In this document: piece by piece, positions 36,592 to 45,146 of the stretch
Layout of the letters: every line of letters starts with the position of its first letter
Position numbering within the stretch: position 1 is the stretch's first letter
Assembly: GCA_016707285.1 (NCBI GenBank)
Contig: JADJIA010000001.1
Span: 124,001 to 188,000 of the forward strand
DNA: 64,000 nt
Reading direction: 5' to 3'
Source of the DNA: Ignavibacteriales bacterium
GTDB taxonomy: Bacteria > Bacteroidota > Ignavibacteria > Ignavibacteriales > Ignavibacteriaceae
Program-made: the position numbers and the translations under genes
The notes under the pieces: generated by a model
The model's database searches: none
The model's input: only the letters and a program-made list of their open reading frames with translations
What the model was told of the DNA's origin: nothing

Positions 36592-36978
36592 TTACTTCTT
36601 TAAGAAAAAGGCTCTGAAGAAGGCGAGAACGCCACCTTTCAGAGCCGTTAAATTCGTAAGCAGCTTATCCACCGGTGATTCAAGACTATCTTTAACCTTC
36701 TCTTCGAAACTGAATAAACTTTCCAGCCTCATTTTTACCTGATCAATTATCCAACCAGTCTTATCAAGCTGCTCATTCACTTCGGATGAAGTGTGTTGCA
36801 GTGTTTCAGACAGTGACTGAAGTGAGTCGATCAGGGGCTCAAATTTATTCGTAAGTTCGCCCAGGTCCTTCTGCATCTGTTGTACACTCTCAGTGAGTTT
36901 TTTAAGATACACTATTAGTGCTACACAAAGTGCTGAAGCACTCAGATAAAGGATTACTTGAAATATCTCCGTAAACAT
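36592..36978 (-). CDS. DUF948-like membrane-anchored protein
   Basis: 128 residues. One N-terminal transmembrane helix (about 5-25, IFQVILYLSASALCVALIVYL) is followed by a long amphipathic coiled-coil segment (LTESVQQMQKDLGELTNKF and onward) and a short hydrophobic-basic tail (VLAFFRAFFLKK). This arrangement is that of DUF948 proteins, often found beside YtxH genes as here (23 bases downstream of one). The pair is associated with general stress in Firmicutes; a function here is unproven. Confidence 0.85.
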   Translation of the reverse strand: MFTEIFQVILYLSASALCVALIVYLKKLTESVQQMQKDLGELTNKFEPLIDSLQSLSETLQHTSSEVNEQLDKTGWIIDQVKMRLESLFSFEEKVKDSLESPVDKLLTNLTALKGGVLAFFRAFFLKK

Positions 36979-37001
36979 AGCTACTCTTTCATTTTAAAAG
37001 A

Positions 37002-37340
37002 TTATGCGTTTTCAGTTTCCTGTTCAGCAGCAGGTTTCCCTTTTGCTCCTTTCATCAGCCTCTCAGCATCATTTTTGATCTCTTCGGCTTTTTTCTTTGC
37101 GTCATCAATAATTTGTTGACCTCTTTTTTTGCCTTCGTTAACCACTTCCTGTGCTTTTTCTTTTGCTTTTACGAGCTGGGATTCTGCTTCTTTTTTGAAA
37201 TCTTCAGCTTTATCCTGAATGTCTTTGCGGAGTTCTTTCCCACTCTTTGGAGCAAACAACAGGGCTAATGATGCACCGACTAATCCGCCGGCAAGAAGAC
37301 CTAACAGCAAACCTTTACTAAGATTTTTGTCGTTTGACAT
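37002..37340 (-). CDS. YtxH domain protein
   Basis: 112 residues from ATG 37340; the ATG four codons earlier is rejected because the sequence between the two is the GGAGG ribosome binding site of this start. The N-terminal glycine-rich hydrophobic helix (LLLGLLAGGLVGASLALLFA) and the following APKSGKELR are the YtxH signature. The rest is a charged helix with alternating Lys and Glu (LEA-like). It is likely an inner-membrane-attached stress protein, first gene of a unit with the DUF948 and EF-G-like genes. Confidence 0.88.
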   Translation of the reverse strand: MSNDKNLSKGLLLGLLAGGLVGASLALLFAPKSGKELRKDIQDKAEDFKKEAESQLVKAKEKAQEVVNEGKKRGQQIIDDAKKKAEEIKNDAERLMKGAKGKPAAEQETENA

Positions 37341-37499
37341 AACAACCTCCATTTTTTTTTTGAATTTTACAACATTTTTTTAAATGCACTATAATATACT
37401 CTCATTTGTAAATAAAATCAAATATGAATTTAATCTTGTTTAAAAATTAAAATATATAATACTAAGTAAAATAATAGTAATTACTCATACATCAAACAC

Positions 37500-37530
37500 A
37501 AAAAGGAGGCCATAGCCTCCTTTTTCTAAA
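37500..37530 (-). terminator. Rho-independent terminator after icd
   Basis: Stem AAAAAGGAGGC / GCCTCCTTTTT with loop CATA; runs of A and T on both sides make it active on either strand. It lies 75 bases past the icd stop. Confidence 0.88.
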
Positions 37531-37603
37531 ATAGTTTCGATAAGTTGATCAAATTTCCCGAAACATGAGACTTCATGCCCGCGAAATAAGTGATTTTCCG
37601 GTA

Positions 37604-38854
37604 TTACATGTTTTTTACTATTTCATTTGCAAATTCGCTGGTCTTAACTTCTTTTGCGCCATCCATTAAACGTGCAAAATCGTAGGTGACCACTTTACTT
37701 GAAATTGTCTTTTGAAGAGCAGATTCAATCATTCGTGCAACTTCAGTCCATCCAATGTAATCAAACATCATAACACCGGAAAGGATTACTGATCCGGGAT
37801 TAATTTTGTCAAGATTTGCATATTTTGGAGCGGTTCCGTGAGTTGCTTCAAATAAACCGATCGAATAACTCAGATTTGCTCCTGGAGCAATTCCAAGACC
37901 ACCTACCTGTGCTGCTGCTGCATCTGAAAGGTAATCACCGTTCAGGTTTGGGGTGGCAACCACATCATATTCGTCAGGTCTCAACAAAACCTGTTGGAAC
38001 ATACTGTCTGCGATACGATCTTTGATAAGAAGTTTTCCTTCAGGAACTTTTCCACCGTGATTTGCCCATACTTCATCTTCAGTTACGGTTACATTGCCAA
38101 ATTCTTCTTTGGCAACTTCATATCCCCACTCCTTAAATGATCCTTCGGTAAACTTCATTATGTTCCCTTTGTGTACAATGGTAACACTTTTTCTACCGTG
38201 AGTGAGAGCATATTCAATTGCTTTTTTTACAAGTCTTTTTGAACCAAAAGATGACATTGGTTTTACACCAATCCCTGATCCCGGTCTGATGTTTTTACCA
38301 AACTTTTCATTTATTAATTTGATTATTTCGTTGGCTTCAGGTGAATCAGCTTTGAACTCAACACCCGCATAAACATCTTCTGTATTCTCCCTGAAAAGAA
38401 CAATATCAAGTTTTTCAGGAGTTTTTACAGGGCTTGGAGTACCTGTGTAATACTTTACAGGGCGAACACATGCGTAAAGATCAAGGCGTTGACGCAATGT
38501 AACATTCAGGCTTCTGATACCGCCACCTACCGGGGTTGTGAGAGGTCCTTTAATAGCAACGAGATATTCTTCTATTGCTTCAAGGGTTTCTTCAGGCAGC
38601 CATTCATTTTCGCCATAAACTTCGAGTGATTTTTCACCGGCATAAATTTCAGCCCATGCAACTTTCTTTTTGCCTCCGTATGCTTTTTCTACAGCAGCAT
38701 CAAAGACATGCTGTGAAGCTTTCCAAATATCTGGACCCGTTCCGTCTCCTTCAATATAAAGAAGTACCGGGTTGTCAGGAACAACAAGTTTCCCGTTATC
38801 TACTGTGATTTTAGCACCAAATTCAGGAACTTTTACATGTTTGTAGTTTCCCAT
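37604..38854 (-). CDS. icd: NADP-dependent isocitrate dehydrogenase
   Basis: 416 residues, as in E. coli Icd. Substrate loop RSLNVTLRQRLDLYACVRPV with the phosphorylatable-type Ser; FRENTEDVYAGVEF; the Lys/Tyr catalytic region; VTIVHKGNIMKFTEG; metal Asp in NLNGDYLSDAAAAQVGGLG; and the C-terminal ATHGTAPKYA with NADP specificity residues. It converts isocitrate to 2-oxoglutarate in the TCA cycle. It shares one base with the upstream UPF0104 gene stop and ends a long packed minus-strand run. Confidence 0.96.
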   Translation of the reverse strand: MGNYKHVKVPEFGAKITVDNGKLVVPDNPVLLYIEGDGTGPDIWKASQHVFDAAVEKAYGGKKKVAWAEIYAGEKSLEVYGENEWLPEETLEAIEEYLVAIKGPLTTPVGGGIRSLNVTLRQRLDLYACVRPVKYYTGTPSPVKTPEKLDIVLFRENTEDVYAGVEFKADSPEANEIIKLINEKFGKNIRPGSGIGVKPMSSFGSKRLVKKAIEYALTHGRKSVTIVHKGNIMKFTEGSFKEWGYEVAKEEFGNVTVTEDEVWANHGGKVPEGKLLIKDRIADSMFQQVLLRPDEYDVVATPNLNGDYLSDAAAAQVGGLGIAPGANLSYSIGLFEATHGTAPKYANLDKINPGSVILSGVMMFDYIGWTEVARMIESALQKTISSKVVTYDFARLMDGAKEVKTSEFANEIVKNM

Positions 38855-39822
38855 TAGTTGACCTCCGTTTTGTTAAGAATATTTAAATCTATTTTTCCCT
38901 CTTTTCTCTGGTAAATCCAGAAAGCAACCAAACCAACAATAACCGCAAACCACAATGTGGCAACTCTTATCAATATGGTTGAGGATACTGCAATCGCCTC
39001 GGGTTTATTGAGAGATTGAATAAAAAGCGTAAAAAGTGCATCTGTTGCTCCAAGTCCCCCCGGTAAAAATGAAAGTGCACCTGCAACTGTTGCAAAAGAA
39101 TAATAAAATGAAGCCCTGAAGAGTGAAACATCAACAGTTAATTCATTAAGTATCAGATAGTAAGCATAACACTCAAAAAACCACGAAATGAGACTGAATA
39201 ATGTCATCAAAACCATCGGTTTTGGTTTCAGAAGGGTGTAAGCACTCTCATATAATTCAATAAAATGTGGTAAAAATCTTTTTAGAAAACCAACTCTTCC
39301 AAGTATGTGAACAAGTGGCAGAGCCAATCCCCTGTTCGATATTATTGTGATCATTATCGTAAAAACGATCAATGCACCAATTGCAAATTCTCTTCCATAA
39401 TTAAAACTTAAAGCACCCGCGAGAGCAATGATAATTAGTGCAGTCATGTCGGTTACTCTCTCGGCAAATATCACGGGGGCAGTTTTACTTACCGAGACTC
39501 CAATTCTCTCCTTCAAAAGAAAAGATTTTAGCACCTCTCCCATCTTTCCGGGGGTAACGCTCAACATGAATCCACTCAAAAAAATTAAAAAGGACTCCCA
39601 TGCTCCAATTTTTACATCAATCAACCCGAGATAATAGTGCCACTTGAAAAATCTAAAGATATAATTTGCAAAAACCAAACCAAAAATCGCAGGAATCAGC
39701 AATAAACTGAATTTTGACAGTGCATCAATTACTTTGTCGATGTCGGCATATATCGAAAAAGCGAGATACAAAACCACTGATGCGATGATCGAATAAATTA
39801 TAGTCCTTCTATAATTTTTCAA
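38854..39822 (-). CDS. UPF0104/AglD-type integral membrane protein (lysylphosphatidylglycerol synthase TM domain-like)
   Basis: 322 residues with about eight transmembrane helices and the family's conserved segment FLSGFMLSVTPGKMGEVLKSFLL followed by AERVTDMTALIIIA. The late motif SFLPGGLGATDALF is also typical. Relatives flip or modify lipids or polyprenol-linked sugars; which lipid is unknown. Its start overlaps maf by 4 bases. Confidence 0.85.
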   Translation of the reverse strand: MKNYRRTIIYSIIASVVLYLAFSIYADIDKVIDALSKFSLLLIPAIFGLVFANYIFRFFKWHYYLGLIDVKIGAWESFLIFLSGFMLSVTPGKMGEVLKSFLLKERIGVSVSKTAPVIFAERVTDMTALIIIALAGALSFNYGREFAIGALIVFTIMITIISNRGLALPLVHILGRVGFLKRFLPHFIELYESAYTLLKPKPMVLMTLFSLISWFFECYAYYLILNELTVDVSLFRASFYYSFATVAGALSFLPGGLGATDALFTLFIQSLNKPEAIAVSSTILIRVATLWFAVIVGLVAFWIYQRKEGKIDLNILNKTEVN

Positions 39823-40397
39823 GATGCAACCGTCTTAAGAGCCTCATAAACCGAATTTGTAGGCAACCCCATCACATTATAATAACATCCATCAATTCTT
39901 TCCATGAATATCGAACCATAACCATCCTGAACGCCATATCCCCCCGCTTTGTCTAATGAACTTCCGGTAGCCACATACCCGGCAATCTCATCTTCGGTCA
40001 AATTGGTAAAAGTAACTTTCGTTTCGGAAAAAGAATCTATTCTTTTTTTGTTTTTTGTATTCAGAACCGAAAATCCTGTAATCACGGTATGGGTTTTACC
40101 ACTTAATCTCCGGAGCATCGATTTTGCTTCAAAACTGTCGGCTGGTTTACCAAGTATTTCACCATCAAGCAGAACGATGGTATCCGCCGTAACTATTATC
40201 CCTTCGATTCCACGCGAGATTGCATCATCCATCTTCCTTTTCGCCAACATCAAGGCAACATCGTTTTGATGCATCTCTAAAGGAAACGATTCATCTGTGT
40301 CGAGACTGACAACTTCAATCTCTCTGACTATCTGACCAAGCAGAAATTTTCTCCTCGGTGATCCCGAAGCTAAAACGATTTTAAGATCAATTACCAT
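39819..40397 (-). CDS. maf: Maf-family nucleoside triphosphate pyrophosphatase
   Basis: 192 residues. Maf motifs: LASGSPRRKFLL, AKRKMDDA, VVTADTIVLLDGEILGKP, GKTHTVITGF and SSLDKAGGYGVQDGYGSIF. YhdE-type Maf enzymes hydrolyse dTTP and UTP (and modified pyrimidine triphosphates) to keep them out of nucleic acids. The start at 40397 overlaps the SpoIID gene by 11 bases. Confidence 0.93.
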   Translation of the reverse strand: MVIDLKIVLASGSPRRKFLLGQIVREIEVVSLDTDESFPLEMHQNDVALMLAKRKMDDAISRGIEGIIVTADTIVLLDGEILGKPADSFEAKSMLRRLSGKTHTVITGFSVLNTKNKKRIDSFSETKVTFTNLTEDEIAGYVATGSSLDKAGGYGVQDGYGSIFMERIDGCYYNVMGLPTNSVYEALKTVAS

Positions 40398-41679
40398 AAA
40401 CCCTGGTGATTTCTGTTTGTGGGAAATAATGAGCTAATATCTCTTCATAACTTCTGCCAGCACGACTTTGATTCATCGCCCCCCACTGACACATCCCGAC
40501 TCCGTGTCCATTACCCAGACCTTTAAGATTAATTTTCTTAACCACGCTGTTCTCTTCTATAACTTCAATTTCGAAATTTGAACTCCTCAAAATCGAGTTG
40601 TCTTTTTTACTTTTTATGACATCTCGAATTCTGCTTCCTGTAATTTTAACCGGTTTTTCCTCCCTGAGATATACCAACAATTCCTTTGCCCTGCCGGATG
40701 GATGCCTTGCCTTGATTTCCATCCCTTCGAGAACAAAATTTTTCGATTTGATCAGGCCTGCATCAAACAAATATCGGATGATTTCAAATGCAGAGTAGGA
40801 TTCAGCCCATCTAAAAGAGGGAGATTTTTCGCAATACGGTGGATCGCCATCCTCTACTCCCTTTAAATACGGGTGATTAACCGGTCCAAAAACATTTGCA
40901 ATATCCTCGGTATGTCCACCACAGTTGGCATGATAAAAAATCAATGCCGGTTTGCTTTGCCAGGTGAGAATCATTCCTTCTGTCTCAAAAACAGCCCGGC
41001 TGTCGATCCCCGTCTCAACATCAATGCCACCGTAAGCCTGATCCTTCACACCATCAGTTACATCATAAAAAGCCCTCTTTTCGAGTAATCTGTTTATAGC
41101 AAATGTTCGTGCGGTAACTGCAGCACACTTAAGCGCCTGAAAAAAATATTCGTTTTTTAATCCAATTTCAAGAGGAACAACTCCCAGAACATAATCTTCG
41201 AGGTCGAGATAGTTAACAACTAAAGTTTTGGAATTCTGAGCGGAAAACCAAATTTCACCTCTGTAAGATTTTTTCTTAAAGTACAGATATTCATCATTAT
41301 TAACCGGTCTTAGCTTGATTATTGAAGAATTGTGAACAGTTTCACCAATTGTGACAGTCACTTTTCCACCCTGAGATCGTATCTTCAGGGTTTTCCCTTC
41401 ATCCACTTTCTCCTCAGTTCCATCGTACATCATATACGAGTCAATCTCTAATTTTACTGAAAATTCTTTTAACTCCTCAGATATTAGAACCCGAATATTT
41501 TGTCTTAAAGAGTTGGAGTTGTCCGGTTTCGAAACATTATTATTTGAAGGTTTTTTATCGTTTGTTGTATTATTGGGAGAATTCCTGAGCGTTGCAGCGC
41601 AACCGGGGAGAGAAAAAAATATAATTAATAGAAAAAACTTGAAGAAGGGACTTTTTAGAGTTATCGGGGTAAGAGCCAA
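40387..41679 (-). CDS. SpoIID/LytB domain lipoprotein
   Basis: 430 residues. The N-terminus FKFFLLIIFFSLPGCAAT ends in a lipobox. A low-complexity Asn/Ser linker (about 33-55) is followed by an N-terminal beta domain and the SpoIID domain (about 155-430) with LEDYVLGVVPLEIG, ALKCAAVTARTFAI, YGGIDVETGIDSRA, YHANCGGHTEDIA and GLGNGHGVGMCQWGA. SpoIID proteins cleave stripped glycan strands of peptidoglycan; LytB proteins stimulate amidases. It therefore probably acts on the cell wall in the periplasm. Confidence 0.92.
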   Translation of the reverse strand: MALTPITLKSPFFKFFLLIIFFSLPGCAATLRNSPNNTTNDKKPSNNNVSKPDNSNSLRQNIRVLISEELKEFSVKLEIDSYMMYDGTEEKVDEGKTLKIRSQGGKVTVTIGETVHNSSIIKLRPVNNDEYLYFKKKSYRGEIWFSAQNSKTLVVNYLDLEDYVLGVVPLEIGLKNEYFFQALKCAAVTARTFAINRLLEKRAFYDVTDGVKDQAYGGIDVETGIDSRAVFETEGMILTWQSKPALIFYHANCGGHTEDIANVFGPVNHPYLKGVEDGDPPYCEKSPSFRWAESYSAFEIIRYLFDAGLIKSKNFVLEGMEIKARHPSGRAKELLVYLREEKPVKITGSRIRDVIKSKKDNSILRSSNFEIEVIEENSVVKKINLKGLGNGHGVGMCQWGAMNQSRAGRSYEEILAHYFPQTEITRVYGN

Positions 41680-41692
41680 AATAGATTTTTAA

Positions 41693-42088
41693 TTAACGAA
41701 ACATCGCCTTAATGCTGCCCCAGGTTTTCTTAAAACCTGAAACTGAGTGACTCACAGAAACTTCTCTGGAATATGAAGTGGAGTTATCACGATCAAAAAT
41801 CTTTAATCTGTAAACATAGATAACATCGGTAGTTTTGTAAGCTCCCTCGTCATAATAAGCGTAATAGGAATTGTTGCCTTTGGGTTGAATGGTCGTAACT
41901 TCCATAAAAGGTGTGTTATGGGTGCGTCTTTCAACAACAAATTCCTTCAGATTGCTCTCTGAGGCAGTCTTCCATTCGATTTTAACCTGACCGTCCTCAC
42001 TTTTTGCATGAAAAAAGTCGAGGAAAGCTCCGGCAACTATTGTTCCGAAGGCAAAAATTAATGCGAATAAAACTACTTTTATTTTCAT
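41693..42088 (-). CDS. small exported protein with fibronectin type III-like domain
   Basis: 131 residues from ATG 42088; the frame upstream to 42241 is a reading of the repeat tract and is not coding. A signal peptide (VVLFALIFAFGTIVAGAFL) is followed by FFHAKSEDGQVKIEWKTASESNLKEFVVERR, a pattern of the 'use of interval' fibronectin-like segments found in T9SS cargo proteins, and VYRLKIFDRDNSTSYSREV. There is no sorting domain. The last residues are Lys/Arg-rich. Function unknown. Confidence 0.75.
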   Translation of the reverse strand: MKIKVVLFALIFAFGTIVAGAFLDFFHAKSEDGQVKIEWKTASESNLKEFVVERRTHNTPFMEVTTIQPKGNNSYYAYYDEGAYKTTDVIYVYRLKIFDRDNSTSYSREVSVSHSVSGFKKTWGSIKAMFR

Positions 42089-42144
42089 GTATGCAATATA
42101 AGGGTTCTTGAATAAAAAATCAATGAAAAAAGAAAAATATTTTA

Positions 42145-42229
42145 GAAACTTGAGTAATTGAGTGACTTGAGACACCAGAGTGTCCTGAGTACCTGAGTGA
42201 CATGAGTACTGAAGTTCTAAAGTTCTAAA
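42145..42229. repeat. 8-9 bp tandem repeat tract
   Basis: About ten diverged units, most beginning GT and ending TGA or TAAA: GTAATTGA, GTGACTTGA, GACACCAGA, GTGTCCTGA, GTACCTGA, GTGACATGA, GTACTGAA, GTTCTAAA, GTTCTAAA. It begins GAAACTTGAGT, as does the tract at 25143, and abuts the rsgA stop. It fills the space between rsgA and the next start. Confidence 0.8.
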
Positions 42230-43184
42230 AAAATATATCATCTTCTATATTCTCGAGCAAACGCAGATAACTGTCATATCTCTCAGGATCAATATCTTCC
42301 CGCTCTACGGCTGCTACAACTTCACAACCGGGCTCATGATTATGGGTACAAGGCTTATATTTACAAGATTGTAGATAAACAGCCAGGTCGGGAAAATAAT
42401 GAGCAAGATCATCTTTTTGTATTCCAAAGGGTGCTATCTCCCTGATTCCGGGAGTGTCGATCAAAAAGGTATCCCGATTGATTTGGTTCATACTCACAAT
42501 TACTGTGGTGTGTTTCCCCTTTTGATTATAACTGCTTACTTCCCCTGTTGAAAGTTTCAGTTCAGGAAAAAGTGCATTAATCAAAGAAGATTTTCCTACA
42601 CCTGAATGACCCCAAAACAACGATTTATGACCATAAAACAGTTCTCTAAGTTCCGGTATCCCTTCCCCTGTCATGGCAGAGACACTGTGTATTTTATAAC
42701 CAATTGAAGTGTAAAGATTATACCAAAATTCAATTTCGACAGGGTCTTCCACCAGATCAATCTTGTTAAAAATAATAATTGGTTGGATATTGGAGCTTTC
42801 GGCGATTACGAGAAATCTGTCGAGTACTTTATTATTGAAGACAGGTGAACCAAATGAACATACCGGGAAAATATAATCAATATTTGCCGCAATTACCTGT
42901 TCATATCTTTCACCTCTGGTCGTGGCTCCTTTTTGTTTTGGAGCTTTACGCGAAATAAAATTTTTTCTATCGTCAACACTGTGAATCACGCCGGAATTTG
43001 CGTCGATCATGTCAAAATTGACATAGTCGCCCACGGCAGCCACATCTGTTAAAATCAATTTATCTTTTTTATGCCGAAGATCGTGTTTGAACTTACCTCT
43101 TAATACACAGCGGATAACTCTTTGCTCTTCGGGAATCATGACCCAATGGCTTTGCGCCTCGATCCTGATCAACAATCCTTTGAT
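42225..43184 (-). CDS. rsgA: ribosome small-subunit biogenesis GTPase RsgA
   Basis: 319 residues. OB fold (about 5-85), circularly permuted GTPase with NKIDLVEDP, GHSGVGKSSLINAL and DTPGIREIAP, then a zinc knuckle with CKYKPCTHNHEPGC. It matures 30S subunits. The family usually begins M-K-G-x-V-I-K; here the equivalent is ATC AAA GGA TTG TTG ATC from 43184, preceded by GAGGAG at six bases. No ATG or GTG occurs between the in-frame TGA (43202-43200) and that point, so the start is either this ATC or a TTG at 43175 or 43172. It follows the outer-membrane protein gene closely. Confidence 0.9.
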   Translation of the reverse strand: MKGLLIRIEAQSHWVMIPEEQRVIRCVLRGKFKHDLRHKKDKLILTDVAAVGDYVNFDMIDANSGVIHSVDDRKNFISRKAPKQKGATTRGERYEQVIAANIDYIFPVCSFGSPVFNNKVLDRFLVIAESSNIQPIIIFNKIDLVEDPVEIEFWYNLYTSIGYKIHSVSAMTGEGIPELRELFYGHKSLFWGHSGVGKSSLINALFPELKLSTGEVSSYNQKGKHTTVIVSMNQINRDTFLIDTPGIREIAPFGIQKDDLAHYFPDLAVYLQSCKYKPCTHNHEPGCEVVAAVEREDIDPERYDSYLRLLENIEDDIFF

Positions 43185-43199
43185 GTTAAACTCCTCAAA

Positions 43200-44615
43200 T
43201 CAAAAACGGAAAGATACTCCAAAAACTGCACTATGCAAAGTAATATCTTGAAGTGTCCTTGACTCTGCAAAACCGTAATTTTCGCCAAAATCTTTCCACC
43301 AGCCATACATGTAAGCCGCATCAAATGATAACTCACCGTCAAGCAGATAACCAAGACCAAAAGTGACAAATTTTTTGTCGTAATCAGAGGGATCATCTTT
43401 ATACGGAGATTTTTGAGTGAAATATCCGGCTCTCACTCTTGCATCAACAAAAGGAACTGTGTATTCTGCGCCAAAATTATAATTCAGTACAGCTCTCAGT
43501 GAACTCTGTACATCTTTATTAAGATCACCCACAAAAGAACCACCCAAGCCTGAAACATCCTTAAATTTGGATTGTGAATAATCCATGAACGAAGCTTGAG
43601 CCGAAAGAATCAAACCACGAACATTAAAGGAAACTCCACCTGTGAACTTAAACGGAGTGGAAATCTCATATTCAACACTGCTTTTATAATCTTCGGGATC
43701 AATGGAAACTTCTCTGCCACTACCCCAATAGCTGGCAGCTTCTATACCATATCTTTCTTTTATCGTAAATGTTCTTGGTAATTCGATAGTTAAACCAACT
43801 CTGGCTAAGTCCTTTACCTGATATAACATACCAAGTTTCACCTCATAAAAACTGATATCCCAGTTTAAGAGGGTTTTATACGAGAATCTTCTGAAGTCAT
43901 TGGTAAAACTGTTTCCCGGGGCGAGTTCAGTTCCGGTGTAAACACCCAGGGGATCGGTTTCATGATAATCATAGTTATTTTCGTACGAGCCGTTACCAAG
44001 CCCCAATGTCAGTCCCAAAAACAGATTTTTATATGCTTCATAGCCAACTGAAAAATTCCAGACACCGGTTGAACCCGATTGCAAGCGAGAACCTGCCTGA
44101 TTTAATCTTCCGTTTATTTTGGTGTTATAATCATCATCAGTAAGATATAGCTCAAAAGGAATTTCGGAATAACCGTTCAGGTCCTGAATCATTGATGAAC
44201 TTCCTCGATTATAGCCGTTAAAATCCATTTTACCGGTGAAATCGTGTTGTGAGTTATAGGAAGTTCCAATAACCAGACTGCCTCGAAGAGTTGGAATAGG
44301 GAAAAGTAATGAAAAATTATCAAGATTGGCAGAAGTATTCCCTGCTTGTAATTGATTTCCAAAAAATGTGGAATTATTTTGAACATTTGAATACTTAAAT
44401 CCACCACCTAATTCAAATCTTCTCACAAGTGCAATACCTGCAGGATTATAATTCATGCCAAGTCCATCGTCACTCATGGCAACAAAAGCATTTCCCATAC
44501 CCATAGCTCTTGCTCCGGAACCAAATCCGGGCAGGGCTAATCTTACGGCATCATTTACTGTCTGTCCGAAGCCAATCCCGACAAACAACAATGAAATCAC
44601 AAAAAGTTTTTTCAT
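43200..44615 (-). CDS. outer-membrane beta-barrel protein, FadL/OmpP1-type or PorV-like
   Basis: 471 residues. A signal peptide (KKLFVISLLFVGIGFGQT) is followed by ALPGFGSGARAMGMGNAFVAMSDD and GMNYNPAGIA, the N-terminal signature of FadL/TodX-type channels and of the related PorV/UPF0164 family. The remainder consists of alternating beta strands ending in an aromatic terminus, SAVFGVSFRF, as needed for outer-membrane insertion. It is the best candidate here for a small hydrophobic-substrate channel; PorV, the T9SS shuttle, has the same start pattern and cannot be excluded. It overlaps the preceding lipoprotein gene by 4 bases. Confidence 0.85.
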   Translation of the reverse strand: MKKLFVISLLFVGIGFGQTVNDAVRLALPGFGSGARAMGMGNAFVAMSDDGLGMNYNPAGIALVRRFELGGGFKYSNVQNNSTFFGNQLQAGNTSANLDNFSLLFPIPTLRGSLVIGTSYNSQHDFTGKMDFNGYNRGSSSMIQDLNGYSEIPFELYLTDDDYNTKINGRLNQAGSRLQSGSTGVWNFSVGYEAYKNLFLGLTLGLGNGSYENNYDYHETDPLGVYTGTELAPGNSFTNDFRRFSYKTLLNWDISFYEVKLGMLYQVKDLARVGLTIELPRTFTIKERYGIEAASYWGSGREVSIDPEDYKSSVEYEISTPFKFTGGVSFNVRGLILSAQASFMDYSQSKFKDVSGLGGSFVGDLNKDVQSSLRAVLNYNFGAEYTVPFVDARVRAGYFTQKSPYKDDPSDYDKKFVTFGLGYLLDGELSFDAAYMYGWWKDFGENYGFAESRTLQDITLHSAVFGVSFRF

Positions 44616-45133
44616 TTTCTACCGCCTCCGGAACCGCTTCGTCCTGAATTCTTTTTACCGTCATCTGAACTGCTGCTATTCCTGCCTCCACTATCATTAC
44701 TTGAAGTGGACTTTGTGGGTGTTGGAGTTGTTGCAGTTGTTCCTGAGCCACTATTTCCGGAACTTCTTGTAGCTGACGAACCCATGCCGTCACCGGAAGA
44801 ATTCCTGCCACCATCACGGTTTCTTAAATTGAGGCTCTCTTTATCACGCTTCCTGACAACAGTTGTTTCAGATTTAGTGTCATCGGAAGAACCACCGCTT
44901 ACCACCGTGACCGGAGTTATTGAGTACCACCACGGTAAAACATAATAATCGGAATATCCGCCATAGTGACTACCAGAATAGTAGGATTCACCATAATCAG
45001 TCTCCTCATAATCCTGTTCAATCTCGGTTATAAGTTCCTCTTCAAGGGGTTGTCCCATATCAACTACTGTATAACAACCACTCAGTATAAATGGTAAAAT
45101 CATCAATAACACTAAAAATTTCAACTTTTTCAT
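44612..45133 (-). CDS. lipoprotein with low-complexity Ser/Gly/Asn tail
   Basis: 173 residues. Lipobox FILSGCYTV puts lipid on Cys20. An acidic stretch (EEELITEIEQDYEE) and an aromatic Tyr-rich stretch (YYSGSHYGGYSDYYVLPWWY) are followed by a 90-residue tail rich in Ser, Gly, Asn, Thr and Arg. This plan (GCYT, acidic, aromatic, low-complexity basic) is the same as that of the larger gene 14 bases upstream at 45147, so the two are probably paralogues. Function unknown; a surface or periplasmic filler is conceivable. Confidence 0.75.
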   Translation of the reverse strand: MKKLKFLVLLMILPFILSGCYTVVDMGQPLEEELITEIEQDYEETDYGESYYSGSHYGGYSDYYVLPWWYSITPVTVVSGGSSDDTKSETTVVRKRDKESLNLRNRDGGRNSSGDGMGSSATRSSGNSGSGTTATTPTPTKSTSSNDSGGRNSSSSDDGKKNSGRSGSGGGRK

Positions 45134-45146
45134 TATAATCCTCTAA

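Noticed and set aside
42089..42241. N-terminal extension of the small exported protein at 41693
   Set aside because: It is translation of the 8-9 bp repeat tract and would bury the signal peptide.
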